From the NCBI GenBank assembly GCA_035640455.1, contig DASQWB010000075.1:1-14563 (forward strand): a stretch of DNA of 14,563 nt. Reading direction: 5' to 3'. The notes below the pieces were generated by a model that was not told where the DNA came from, ran no database searches, and worked only from the letters and a program-made list of their open reading frames with translations. The DNA comes from AC-50 sp035640455 (GTDB lineage Bacteria; Actinomycetota; Thermoleophilia; Gaiellales; Gaiellaceae). Shown here piece by piece: positions 6,307-12,976 of the stretch (position 1 is the stretch's first letter; every line of letters begins with the position of its first letter). The position numbers and the translations under genes are program-made.

Positions 6307-7125
6307 GTGAAGATCGCAGTGGTCGGGCACGTGGAGTGGGTCGAGTTCGCGCGCGTCGAGCACATGCCGAAGCCGGGCGAGATCGTCCACGCGTTCGAGA
6401 CCTGGGCGGAGGCCGCCGGCGGCGGCGCGGTCGCGGCCGTCCAGCTCGTGCGGCTCGGCGCCGAGACGACGCTCTTCACCGTCCTCGGCAACGACGAGCT
6501 CGGCCGCCGCTCGCGCCGGCAGCTCACCGAGCAGGGCGTGAAGCTGCGCGGGGTCGTCGCGCCGGAGCCGCAGCGCCGCGCGTTCACGTTCGTGGACGCC
6601 GAGGGGGAGCGGACGATCACCGTGCTCGGCGACAAGCTGCGCCCGTCGGGGCGCGACGGCCGGCTGCCCTGGGAGGAGCTCGCCGAGGTCGACGCCGTCT
6701 ACTTCGTCAGCGGCGACGAGGCCGCGCTCCAGGCGGCGCGGCGCGCGCCGATCCTCGTCGCCACCGCACGCGAGCTCGAGACGCTGCGCGAGGCGGAAGT
6801 CGAGCTCGACGCGCTTGTCGGGAGCGGGGAGGACCCCGGCGAGCGCTACGGACCGGGCGAGCTCGAGCCGCGCCCGAAGCTCGTCGTCACGACTGCGGGC
6901 GCGCTCGGCGGCTGGATGAATCCCGGCGGGCCGTACCTCGCGGCGCCGCTTCCCGGCCCGATCGAAGACGCCTACGGCTGCGGCGACAGCTTCACCGCCG
7001 GGCTGACGTTCGCGCTCGCGGAGGGCCGGTCACCGGAAGAGGCGGTCGAGCTGGGCGCCCGCTGTGGAGCCGCCGTCCTCACGGGCCGGGGCGCCTACGC
7101 CGGCCAACTGACACTGGCCGAATAG
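6307..7125 (+). CDS. PfkB/ribokinase-family carbohydrate or nucleoside kinase
   Basis: The 272-aa product has the two PfkB signatures. Near the N-terminus, residues 38-63 read GGGAVAAVQLVRLGAETTLF and continue through VLGND. Near the C-terminus, residues 221-232 read DAYGCGDSFTAG, where Asp227 is the expected catalytic base. The usual Thr-Gly-Ala of this motif is replaced by Tyr-Gly-Cys. A substrate-lid strand pair at the N-terminus (VGHVEWVEF, PGEIVHAFET) is also as expected. These kinases phosphorylate sugars, nucleosides or related alcohols with ATP in the cytoplasm; the substrate cannot be read from the sequence. I chose GTG 6307 because the conserved first strand KIAVVGHVEW starts there. 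An upstream GTG at 6268 would add 13 unlikely residues and leave 4 bp to the divergent sigma gene. Confidence 0.85.
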   Translation: MKIAVVGHVEWVEFARVEHMPKPGEIVHAFETWAEAAGGGAVAAVQLVRLGAETTLFTVLGNDELGRRSRRQLTEQGVKLRGVVAPEPQRRAFTFVDAEGERTITVLGDKLRPSGRDGRLPWEELAEVDAVYFVSGDEAALQAARRAPILVATARELETLREAEVELDALVGSGEDPGERYGPGELEPRPKLVVTTAGALGGWMNPGGPYLAAPLPGPIEDAYGCGDSFTAGLTFALAEGRSPEEAVELGARCGAAVLTGRGAYAGQLTLAE

Positions 7126-7187
7126 GCGCGTCCTGCGCGGCCGCCGGGGCTATTTCCGAGGACAGCCGCGGCGCCCCAGCTCCCGCT

Positions 7188-7363
7188 CTAGGAGCCGGCG
7201 AGCACGCCGACGAGGATCCAGACGAGGACCCGAGCAACGCCGCGACCACCCACTGCAACCGTTTGCGGACGGGTGCGCTCACGAGGGGCGCGCGGCTGTA
7301 GCGGGTGAACAGCGCGTCGAGGAGCGGTCACGTGAACACGGCCGCGGCCGAGTAGGCGAACAT
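7188..7363 (-). pseudogene. Possible remnant of a small membrane-protein gene
   Basis: Minus-strand translation gives protein-like pieces in two frames. One frame reads MFAYSAAAVFT from the ATG at 7363, hits a TGA at 7330-7328, and continues as PLLDALFTRYSRAPLVSAPV and then RKRLQWVVAALLG. The neighbouring frame then reads ARVLVWILVGVLAGS and ends with the TAG at 7190-7188. Joined with one frameshift near 7240 and readthrough of the TGA, this would be a short protein with two hydrophobic segments. I do not recognise the family. Decay, sequencing error and chance are all possible. Confidence 0.3.
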
Positions 7364-7480
7364 GCCGCCGAACGCGAGGACGCAACCGCGGCCGCGGCAC
7401 GAGCGGCTGCCACCGCCCGTCGCACCTCGAGAAGTCGCCCGATTCACACCGAAAGTTGCCCCTTCTGGGGGGCGAGCGGG

Positions 7481-7509
7481 TTGCGCTGTGGGACGATGTG
7501 GTTTAAAGT
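7481..7509 (+). promoter_or_regulatory. Putative mraZ / dcw cluster promoter
   Basis: TTGCGC (7481-7486) and TAAAGT (7504-7509) are separated by 17 bp and match the -35 and -10 consensus moderately (4 of 6 in the -10). Transcription would start near 7516, about 25 nt before the mraZ ATG. The elements are interleaved with the GTGG boxes. Confidence 0.45.
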
Positions 7510-7527
7510 GGAGCGAAGTGGTGAGCT
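7488..7527 (+). promoter_or_regulatory. MraZ operator: four GTGG boxes with 10-bp period
   Basis: GTGGGACGAT, GTGGTTTAAA, GTGGAGCGAA and GTGGTGAGCT follow each other without a gap from 7488, so GTGG recurs four times at exactly one helical turn. Known MraZ operators are tandem TGGG-type boxes with about 5-nt spacers in front of mraZ, bound by the ring-shaped MraZ oligomer. The boxes overlap the putative -10 and transcription start, consistent with autorepression of the cluster. Confidence 0.75.
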
Positions 7528-7540
7528 AAGGGCACTCGGG

Positions 7541-7975
7541 ATGCTACTCGGCGAGTACGAGCACACGATCGATGACAAGAGCCGCCTCACCCTTCCGGCC
7601 AAGTTCCGAGAGTCCTTCGCGGCAGGGATCGTGCTCACGAGGGGCATGGACGGGTGCCTCTACGCGTACACCCGCTCCGACTGGGACCGACTCGTCGAGA
7701 CACGGCTCTCGACGCTCGACCCGCTCAGCCGCGAGGGCCGGCTGATGCAGCGCTACTTCTTCGCCTCGGCGGCCGCGGCCGAGCCGGACAAGCAAGGGCG
7801 GGTGCCGATCCCTGCCGGCCTCGCCGCCGCTGCCGGCCTCGGCCGCGAGGTCGTCGTCGCGGGCGTCTACGACCACCTCGAGATCTGGAATCGCGCCGCC
7901 TGGCGCGAGCACCTCACGGAAGTGGAAGGGAGTGCGGAGCATGTTGCCGAGAGCCTTGCAGCCAAACGCGACTGA
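7541..7975 (+). CDS. mraZ: Transcriptional regulator MraZ
   Basis: The 144-aa product consists of two SpoVT/AbrB-like half-domains. The first has the family start MLLGEYEHTIDDKSRLTLPA (Ser replaces the usual Gly of DxKGR). The second has EPDKQGRVPIPAGL at about residues 80-95. MraZ is a DNA-binding ring-forming protein that usually represses its own operon. I chose ATG 7541 over an upstream in-frame start at 7481 because family members begin with M-[LF]-L-G-x-Y-[ED]-H, and because AAGGG (7528-7532) sits 8 nt upstream. The extension would also run through the promoter and operator. It is the first gene of the dcw cluster and overlaps rsmH by 35 nt. Confidence 0.95.
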   Translation: MLLGEYEHTIDDKSRLTLPAKFRESFAAGIVLTRGMDGCLYAYTRSDWDRLVETRLSTLDPLSREGRLMQRYFFASAAAAEPDKQGRVPIPAGLAAAAGLGREVVVAGVYDHLEIWNRAAWREHLTEVEGSAEHVAESLAAKRD

Positions 7976-8900
7976 TCACGTCCCCGTCCTCGCCGACGAG
8001 GTGCGGCGCCTGCTCGCCGTGCAGCCCGGCGAGACCGTCGTCGACGCGACCTTCGGCGCGGGGGGTCACGCGGCCCTGCTCGCCGCGGACCTGCAGGGGG
8101 CCGGCCGGTTCGTCGCGATCGACCGCGACCCGAACGTGCGCCCCTACTTCGAACGGTTCCGGCGCCGAGCCGGTGTCCCGACAAGGCTGTTGCGCGGCGA
8201 CTTCTCGGTCGTGCTCGAGCAGCTCGCGGGAAACGGGTTCGGCGCCGACGCGATCCTGCTCGACCTCGGCGTCTCGAGCATGCAGCTCGACCGGCCGGAG
8301 CGCGGCTTCTCGTACGCCGTCGACGTGCCGCTCGACATGCGGATGGACACCTCGGCCGAGGTCTCCGCGCGGGAGCTCGTGAACGAGGCGAGCGAGCGCG
8401 AGCTCCAGTCCATCTTCCGCCGCTACGGCGAGGAGCGGTACGCGCGGCAGATCGCGCGCGAGATCGGCCGCCGCCGGAGAAAGGCGGCGATCGAGCGAAC
8501 GGGCGAGCTCGTCGATGCCGTCCGCGCTGCGATCCCCGCCCCGGCGCGCTTCGGCGACGGCCATCCCGCGAAGCGCGTCTTCCAGGCGCTCCGGATCGCC
8601 GTCAACGACGAGCTCGGCGCGCTCGAGCGGGCGCTGCCTGCAGCTCTCGAGCTGCTCCGCTCGGAGGGCCGGCTGGCGGTGATCAGCTTCCACTCGCTCG
8701 AGGACCGGCTCGTGAAGCGCTTCCTGCGGCGCGAGGAGCGGGGATGCGTCTGCCCGCCGGACTTCCCGGTCTGCGTCTGCGGGCACGAGCCGCGCCTACG
8801 GGCGCTCCACCGCAAGGCGATTCGCCCCACGCCGGCCGAGGTCGCCGCCAACCCGCGCGCCGCCTCGGCGCGGCTCCGGGCGGCGCGGAAGGTGGGTTGA
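7941..8900 (+). CDS. rsmH: 16S rRNA (cytosine(1402)-N4)-methyltransferase RsmH
   Basis: The enzyme methylates N4 of C1402 in the decoding centre of 16S rRNA using S-adenosylmethionine. The 319-aa product shows the family start DHVPVLADEVRRLL, the SAM-binding loop VDATFGAGGHAALL, the motif ILLDLGVSSMQLDRPERGFS, and VISFHSLEDRLVKRFL near the C-terminus. It also has the Cys-rich segment CVCPPDFPVCVCG typical of actinobacterial members. ATG 7941 has AAGGGAG (7926-7932) 8 nt upstream, inside the end of mraZ. A GTG at 7932 is a possible alternative start, 3 codons longer. The stop overlaps the next start by one base (TGATG), so translation is probably coupled. Confidence 0.95.
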   Translation: MLPRALQPNATDHVPVLADEVRRLLAVQPGETVVDATFGAGGHAALLAADLQGAGRFVAIDRDPNVRPYFERFRRRAGVPTRLLRGDFSVVLEQLAGNGFGADAILLDLGVSSMQLDRPERGFSYAVDVPLDMRMDTSAEVSARELVNEASERELQSIFRRYGEERYARQIAREIGRRRRKAAIERTGELVDAVRAAIPAPARFGDGHPAKRVFQALRIAVNDELGALERALPAALELLRSEGRLAVISFHSLEDRLVKRFLRREERGCVCPPDFPVCVCGHEPRLRALHRKAIRPTPAEVAANPRAASARLRAARKVG

Positions 8901-9271
8901 TGGCCTCGTTCGACCTCGCGACCTCGCTCGAAGCGCCGGCGCGTCATTCGCCGGTCCGTCCGCGGCCAGAGCGCCGGCGGCGCCGCTCGTCGAGCCGCCG
9001 CATGGCCGGCGGGCTCGCCTGGATCGTCGTGAGCGCCGTCCTCCTCACCGGCGTGGTGGCGCTCAACGTCGTCGTGCTCCGGCTCAACATGGAGCTCGAC
9101 CGCGCCGGCCGCGAGCGGGCAAACCTTCGCGCCGACAACGCGCTGCTGGCCTCGCAGCTCTCGAGCGCGGCCGCCTCGGCGCGGATCCAGAGCCTCGCGC
9201 GGGCCCGCGGCCTCGTCCCCGCCGACCCAGCGGCCACGACGTACGTCGAGCTCGGCCGCTCGCGCCGGTGA
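8900..9271 (+). CDS. ftsL: FtsL-like division protein (single-pass, short coiled coil)
   Basis: The 123-aa product has a basic cytoplasmic N-terminus (PRPERRRRRSSSRR at 21-34), one transmembrane segment at about 37-60, and a short periplasmic coiled coil (about 61-92, NMELDRAGRERANLRADNAL). The C-terminal motif IQSLARARGLVPADPAATTY is the ARxxGxVxP end seen in FtsL and DivIC proteins. FtsL works with FtsB/DivIC and FtsQ as a scaffold that activates the FtsW-FtsI septal synthase. Sequence conservation is too low to separate FtsL from DivIC-type proteins by eye; the gene position between rsmH and ftsI decides for FtsL. The ATG shares one base with the rsmH stop and has GGTGGG just upstream. Its stop overlaps the ftsI start by GTGA. 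Confidence 0.8.
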   Translation: MASFDLATSLEAPARHSPVRPRPERRRRRSSSRRMAGGLAWIVVSAVLLTGVVALNVVVLRLNMELDRAGRERANLRADNALLASQLSSAAASARIQSLARARGLVPADPAATTYVELGRSRR

Positions 9272-10938
9272 GGCCGGGCGCCCTCGTCAACCGCCGCATC
9301 CGCCTCCTCCTCGCCGCGCTCGCGCTCGCCTTCGGCGGCATTCTGCTGCGGGCCGTGTGGATCCAGGGCGTCCGCGCCTCGTCGCTCTCGCGGCTCGCGA
9401 GCTCCCAGCACCGCGAGACGATCGCGCTGCCGGCGAGCCGCGGCACGATCTACGACCGCACCGGCTCGCCGCTCGCGATCGGCGAGCAGGCGACGACCGT
9501 CTACGCCGACCCCAAGCAGATCGCGAACCCGCACGCCGCCGCGCTCGCGGCGGAGAAGGCTCTGGGCGTGGACGCGTCGAAGCTCGAGCCGCGGCTCGCC
9601 GACCGGCGGCTGGGCTTCGTCTACGTCGAGCGCAAGGCCGATCCGCTCGCCGCCGCGGCGCTCGGGAAGCGCGGCATCGCCGGCTTCGGCTTCTACCCCG
9701 AGGAGCGCCGCACGTACCCGCAGGGACGGATCGCCGCGCAGGTGCTCGGCTTCGCGGGCGTCGACAACCGCGGCCTCGGCGGCCTCGAGCTCCAGCTCGA
9801 CCACACGCTCACCGGCAAGGCCGGCAGCGAGACGATCGTGAAGGATCCGCTCGGGCGCGCGATCGACGTCGTTCGCGAGATCGCACCGCGCGAGGGCCAC
9901 GACGTCCGGCTGACCCTCGACCACACGATCCAGGCGAACGCCGAGGAGGTGCTGCGGCAAACGGTCGCGACGTCGAGGGCGAAGAGCGCGACCGCGATCG
10001 TCCTCGACCCCCGCACGGGCGCCGTCCTGGCGATGGCGGTCGAGCCCGGATTCGACGCGAACCGGTACTCGGAAGTCCCGGCCGCGCTCCAGGCGAACAG
10101 GGCTGTCGTGGACACGTACGAGCCGGGCTCGACGTTCAAGCTCGTGACGGTGGCCGGCGCCCTCTCGGACGGCCTCGTCTCGCCGAGGACGCTCTTCACG
10201 CTGGCGCCCTCGATCCAGGTCGCCGACCGCGTCATCCACGACGCCGAGCCGCGCGGCACCGAGACGATGAGCGTCGCGCAGATCCTCTCCCGCTCCTCGA
10301 ACGTGGGCGCGATCACGCTCGCCGAGATGCTGAAGCGCGACCGGCTCCTGTCGTGGATCAAGCGCTTCGGCTTCGGCCGCCCGACCGGTCTCGACTACCC
10401 CGGCGAAAGCGGCGGCATCCTGCCGTCGTACTGGTCGGGCTCGACGATCGGAAACGTCCCGATCGGCCAGGGGATCGCGGTCACGCCGATGCAGATGGCC
10501 TCCGCGTACGCGGCGATCGCGAACCGAGGCGTGTCGGTGCGGCCGCACCTCGTGGCGCGGGCGCGCGCCGTTCGCCGGCGGGTCGTGACGAGGACGGTCG
10601 CGGCGCAGCTCTCGACGATGCTGCGCGGCGTCGTGACCTCGGGCACCGGCGTGTCGGCCGCGATCCCCGGCTACCGCGTGGCCGGCAAGACGGGCACGGC
10701 GCAGAAGCCCGACGGCCACGGCGGCTACTCGAACCGCTACGTTGCGTCGTTCGTCGGCTTCGTTCCCGCGTCGCACCCGCGGCTCGTCGTGCTCGTGATG
10801 GTGGACGAGCCGAAGACCGCGATCTGGGGCGGCGCGATCGCCGCGCCCGCCTTCCAGCAGATCGCCCGTTTCGACCTCCAGTACCTCGAGGTTCCCCCGG
10901 ACGCGCCGCAGGGCCACGCAGGCTCGTCCGGCTATTGA
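9268..10938 (+). CDS. ftsI: Septal peptidoglycan transpeptidase FtsI (class B PBP)
   Basis: This 556-aa class B penicillin-binding protein cross-links septal peptidoglycan in partnership with FtsW. It has a short cytoplasmic N-terminus, one transmembrane anchor (about residues 11-31), the dimerisation/pedestal motif SRGTIYDRTGSPLAIGE (57-73), and the transpeptidase domain (about 240-545). All three catalytic motifs are intact: STFK with Ser288 and Lys291, SSN at 343-345, and KTGT at 474-477. No PASTA repeats follow, so it resembles FtsI/PBP3 rather than SpoVD- or Pbp2x-type proteins. The GTG start overlaps the ftsL stop by 4 nt. The 34-bp gap after its stop, before the next ATG, is the first break in the tightly overlapping run from mraZ. 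Confidence 0.95.
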   Translation: MRPGALVNRRIRLLLAALALAFGGILLRAVWIQGVRASSLSRLASSQHRETIALPASRGTIYDRTGSPLAIGEQATTVYADPKQIANPHAAALAAEKALGVDASKLEPRLADRRLGFVYVERKADPLAAAALGKRGIAGFGFYPEERRTYPQGRIAAQVLGFAGVDNRGLGGLELQLDHTLTGKAGSETIVKDPLGRAIDVVREIAPREGHDVRLTLDHTIQANAEEVLRQTVATSRAKSATAIVLDPRTGAVLAMAVEPGFDANRYSEVPAALQANRAVVDTYEPGSTFKLVTVAGALSDGLVSPRTLFTLAPSIQVADRVIHDAEPRGTETMSVAQILSRSSNVGAITLAEMLKRDRLLSWIKRFGFGRPTGLDYPGESGGILPSYWSGSTIGNVPIGQGIAVTPMQMASAYAAIANRGVSVRPHLVARARAVRRRVVTRTVAAQLSTMLRGVVTSGTGVSAAIPGYRVAGKTGTAQKPDGHGGYSNRYVASFVGFVPASHPRLVVLVMVDEPKTAIWGGAIAAPAFQQIARFDLQYLEVPPDAPQGHAGSSGY

Positions 10939-10972
10939 CACTTGATCGCCGCCGCCCTAGAACCTGGGCGGG

Positions 10973-11491
10973 ATGGGCTGGCGGGAACGAGAGTACGCGC
11001 GGTTCACGCGGGAGGAGCGCGCACGGTTCTACGGCCCGGCCGCCGCGCCACGGCGCCGTGCGAGCGGGCGCGCGACCTGCGCCGGCGGCGCCGGTCTTGC
11101 AGTCGCCGTCTCGGGACTGCTCTTCCTGCTCGGCCAGGTTCCGAAAGGTCATCCAGTCGTTCCCGCCCTCCACTTTCGCGTGCCCGGCGTCGCGCGAGCG
11201 CCGGCAAGCCCGCGACGTCCGCGCCCCCGCGTCCTACCTCTTCGCCTCCCCGCCGTTGGAGCAGTCTCTTCGTCGCTGACGATCCACGGCCGGCTGCCGG
11301 GCTATGGCGGTCGTCTCGTCGTCGTCGAAGGGAGGTGGAACCGGCGCCGCTGGGTGACGCTCGCGACGAGCCGGATCGGTCGGCGCGGTGCATACCGGGC
11401 ACGGTTTCGCCTCACCCGGACCGGCACGTTGCGTGTGCGGCTTACCTATCCCGACGGGACGACCTCCATGGGCGTGATGCGCGTCCGCTGA
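10973..11491 (+). CDS. Unknown single-pass membrane protein with Ig-like C-terminal domain, inserted in dcw cluster
   Basis: I do not recognise this 172-aa protein. Its cytoplasmic N-terminus is highly charged and aromatic (MGWREREYARFTREERARFY), followed by basic residues. One transmembrane segment follows at about 37-54 (AGGAGLAVAVSGLLFLLG). Then comes a Pro/Arg-rich linker (71-98) and a predicted all-beta domain (about 99-172). That domain alternates strands (SLTIHGRLPG, GRLVVVEGRW, WVTLATSRI, YRARFRLTRTGTLRVRLTYP) in the manner of a small bacterial Ig-like fold. The topology would put the beta domain outside the membrane. Its position between ftsI and murE, in the same direction, suggests a role at the division site or in wall synthesis, but this is inferred from position only. 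ATG 10973 is preceded by GGGCGGG. It uses the same high-GC codon style as its neighbours. Confidence 0.7.
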   Translation: MGWREREYARFTREERARFYGPAAAPRRRASGRATCAGGAGLAVAVSGLLFLLGQVPKGHPVVPALHFRVPGVARAPASPRRPRPRVLPLRLPAVGAVSSSLTIHGRLPGYGGRLVVVEGRWNRRRWVTLATSRIGRRGAYRARFRLTRTGTLRVRLTYPDGTTSMGVMRVR

Positions 11492-11501
11492 GCCGGGGGC
11501 G

Positions 11502-11558
11502 GCGATCGGGCCCTTGCAGCCGTCACAGCCAGAGCACAAGGGCCAGTAGGCCGATCGC
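11502..11558 (+). terminator. Two-step stem-loop between the unknown membrane protein gene and murE
   Basis: An outer stem pairs GCGATCGG (11502-11509) with CCGATCGC (11551-11558). An inner stem pairs GCCCTTG (11510-11516) with CAAGGGC (11537-11543), around a 20-nt loop. Only a 7-nt bulge on the right interrupts the structure. It starts 10 bp after the stop codon and ends 20 bp before murE, so it may terminate or attenuate transcription, or shape the murE leader. No T-tract is present. Confidence 0.45.
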
Positions 11559-11563
11559 GCGGG

Positions 11564-11569
11564 TAGACT
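11564..11569 (+). promoter_or_regulatory. Possible -10 element directly in front of murE
   Basis: TAGACT fits TANNNT and ends 9 bp before the murE ATG. Transcription from it would give a leaderless or nearly leaderless mRNA, which is common in actinobacteria. No ribosome binding site is seen before this ATG, which agrees with a leaderless start. A -35 element is not convincing. Confidence 0.35.
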
Positions 11570-11578
11570 CGCGCGGCG

Positions 11579-12976
11579 ATGGACCTCGAGCGCGTCATCG
11601 CAGCGCTCGCGCCGCGGGACGTCGTCGGTCGTGCTCCTCTCGACGTAGCGGATCTGGCCTACGACACGCGCGCGGTCACGCCGGGCGCGCTCTTCTTCTG
11701 CGTCCGCGGCGCCAACGTCGACGGACACGAGCTCGCGCCGCAGGCGGTCGCGGCCGGGTCCGTGGCACTCGTCGTCGAGCGGCCGCTCTCCCCGCAAGTG
11801 CCACAGCTCGTCGTCGCCGACAGCCGCGCGGCCATGGCCACAGCGGCGGACGTCTTCTTCGGCCATCCGACGCACGAGCTCGAGGTCGCCGGCGTCACCG
11901 GCACGAACGGGAAGACGACGACGGCGCACCTCGTCTACTCGATCCTCGCCGCGGCCGGGCGCCGGCCGGGCCTCCTCGGCACGATCGAGGCGCGGGTGGC
12001 CGGGGAGCGGCGGCCCGTCGTGCGGACGACGCCGGAGGCGATCGACCTCCAGCGCACGTTCCGCGAGATGCTGGATGCGGGCGACCGAAGCTGCGCGATG
12101 GAGGCCTCCTCGCACGCAACCGCGCTCCACCGCCTCGACCGCGTCCGCTTCGCCGCGCTCGTGTTCACGAACCTGACGCCCGAGCACCTCGACTTCCACG
12201 GCACGATGGAGCGCTACTACGACGCGAAGCGGCGGCTCTTCGTCGAGGGCGAGCGGCCGCCGGCGGCGATCAACGTCGGCGACCCCTGGGGCCGCAAGCT
12301 CGCGGCCGAGCGGCCGGACGCGCTCACCTTCGGGCTCGCCGACGACGCGCAGCTCGGACCGGCCGTCCTGGATGGCATCGACCTCAAGCTCCGCGGCCGC
12401 TTCAACGTCGAGAACGCGCTCGGCGCGGTCGCGGCCGCCCGAATCCTGGGGATCGACGATGCCGTCGTCGCGCGGGGCCTGGAGGCGGTGCGGGGCGTCC
12501 CCGGCCGCTTCGAGTCGGTCGACGAGGGCCAGCCGTTCGAGGTGGTCGTCGACTACTCACACACCCCCGACTCACTCGAGAACGCCCTCCGCGCAGCGCG
12601 GGACCTCGCCGCGACCGGCCGCGTCCTTTGCGTCTTCGGCTGCGGCGGCGACCGCGACCGCGACAAGCGCCCGCTGATGGGCCGGGTCGCGAGCGAGCTC
12701 GCCGACGTGCCGATCCTCACGACGGACAACCCGCGCAGCGAGGATCCGCTGGCCATCATCGGCGAGGTGCTGACCGGCGTGTCCGGCGAGGTCGAGGTCG
12801 AGCCCGACCGGCGTGCCGCGATCGCGCGGGCGGTCGAGGCTGCGCGCGAAGGCGACGTGGTGCTCGTCGCCGGCCGGGGCGCGGAACCCGCGCAGGAGGT
12901 GGCGGGGAGGATGCTGCCGTTCGACGACCGCGACGTCGCGCGCGAGGCGCTGCGGCGCCTCCAGGCGGTCGCGTGA
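11579..12976 (+). CDS. murE: UDP-MurNAc-L-Ala-D-Glu:meso-diaminopimelate ligase MurE
   Basis: MurE adds the third residue of the peptidoglycan stem peptide in the cytoplasm, using ATP. The 465-aa product has the ATP loop GVTGTNGKTTT (Lys112), the substrate-binding TTPEAIDLQ (150-158), and EASSHATALHRLD. The probable carbamylated Lys217 lies in YYDAKRRLF, followed by VDYSHTPDSLENAL and FGCGGDRDRDKRPLMG. The motif DNPRSEDP (383-390) carries the Arg typical of meso-diaminopimelate-adding enzymes; lysine-adding ones lack this Arg. The AGKGHE motif is changed to AGRGAE (431-436). The segment between TFGL and LRGRFNVEN is only about 18 residues, roughly 25 shorter than in E. coli MurE as I recall it. 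The stop overlaps murF by GTGA. Confidence 0.94.
   Translation: MDLERVIAALAPRDVVGRAPLDVADLAYDTRAVTPGALFFCVRGANVDGHELAPQAVAAGSVALVVERPLSPQVPQLVVADSRAAMATAADVFFGHPTHELEVAGVTGTNGKTTTAHLVYSILAAAGRRPGLLGTIEARVAGERRPVVRTTPEAIDLQRTFREMLDAGDRSCAMEASSHATALHRLDRVRFAALVFTNLTPEHLDFHGTMERYYDAKRRLFVEGERPPAAINVGDPWGRKLAAERPDALTFGLADDAQLGPAVLDGIDLKLRGRFNVENALGAVAAARILGIDDAVVARGLEAVRGVPGRFESVDEGQPFEVVVDYSHTPDSLENALRAARDLAATGRVLCVFGCGGDRDRDKRPLMGRVASELADVPILTTDNPRSEDPLAIIGEVLTGVSGEVEVEPDRRAAIARAVEAAREGDVVLVAGRGAEPAQEVAGRMLPFDDRDVAREALRRLQAVA

Larger units (their letters stand above)
7126..7540. other. Intergenic region between the PfkB-like kinase gene and mraZ
   Basis: These 415 bases hold no intact gene. 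The left two thirds contain a possible decayed minus-strand membrane-protein gene. The right end holds the putative mraZ promoter and GTGG boxes. A small GC hairpin (GCCCC, 7458-7462, with GGGGC, 7469-7473) lies just upstream of the promoter. Confidence 0.6.

Noticed and set aside
5803..6390. N-terminal fusion to the methyltransferase in the same frame
   Set aside because: This part is a shadow of the sigma factor gene; the ATG at 5802 has a strong ribosome binding site and the normal family start.
7481..7540. Longer MraZ start at 7481
   Set aside because: The extra 20 residues translate the promoter and GTGG boxes, and family members start at MLLGEYEH.
8944..10941. 665-residue minus-strand open frame opposite ftsI
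   Set aside because: Antisense shadow of a gene with all transpeptidase motifs; the composition is Arg-rich without domains.
10942..12972. In-frame extension upstream of murF
   Set aside because: Arg/Ala/Pro-rich shadow of the unknown membrane protein gene and murE; homology begins only at GTG 12973.
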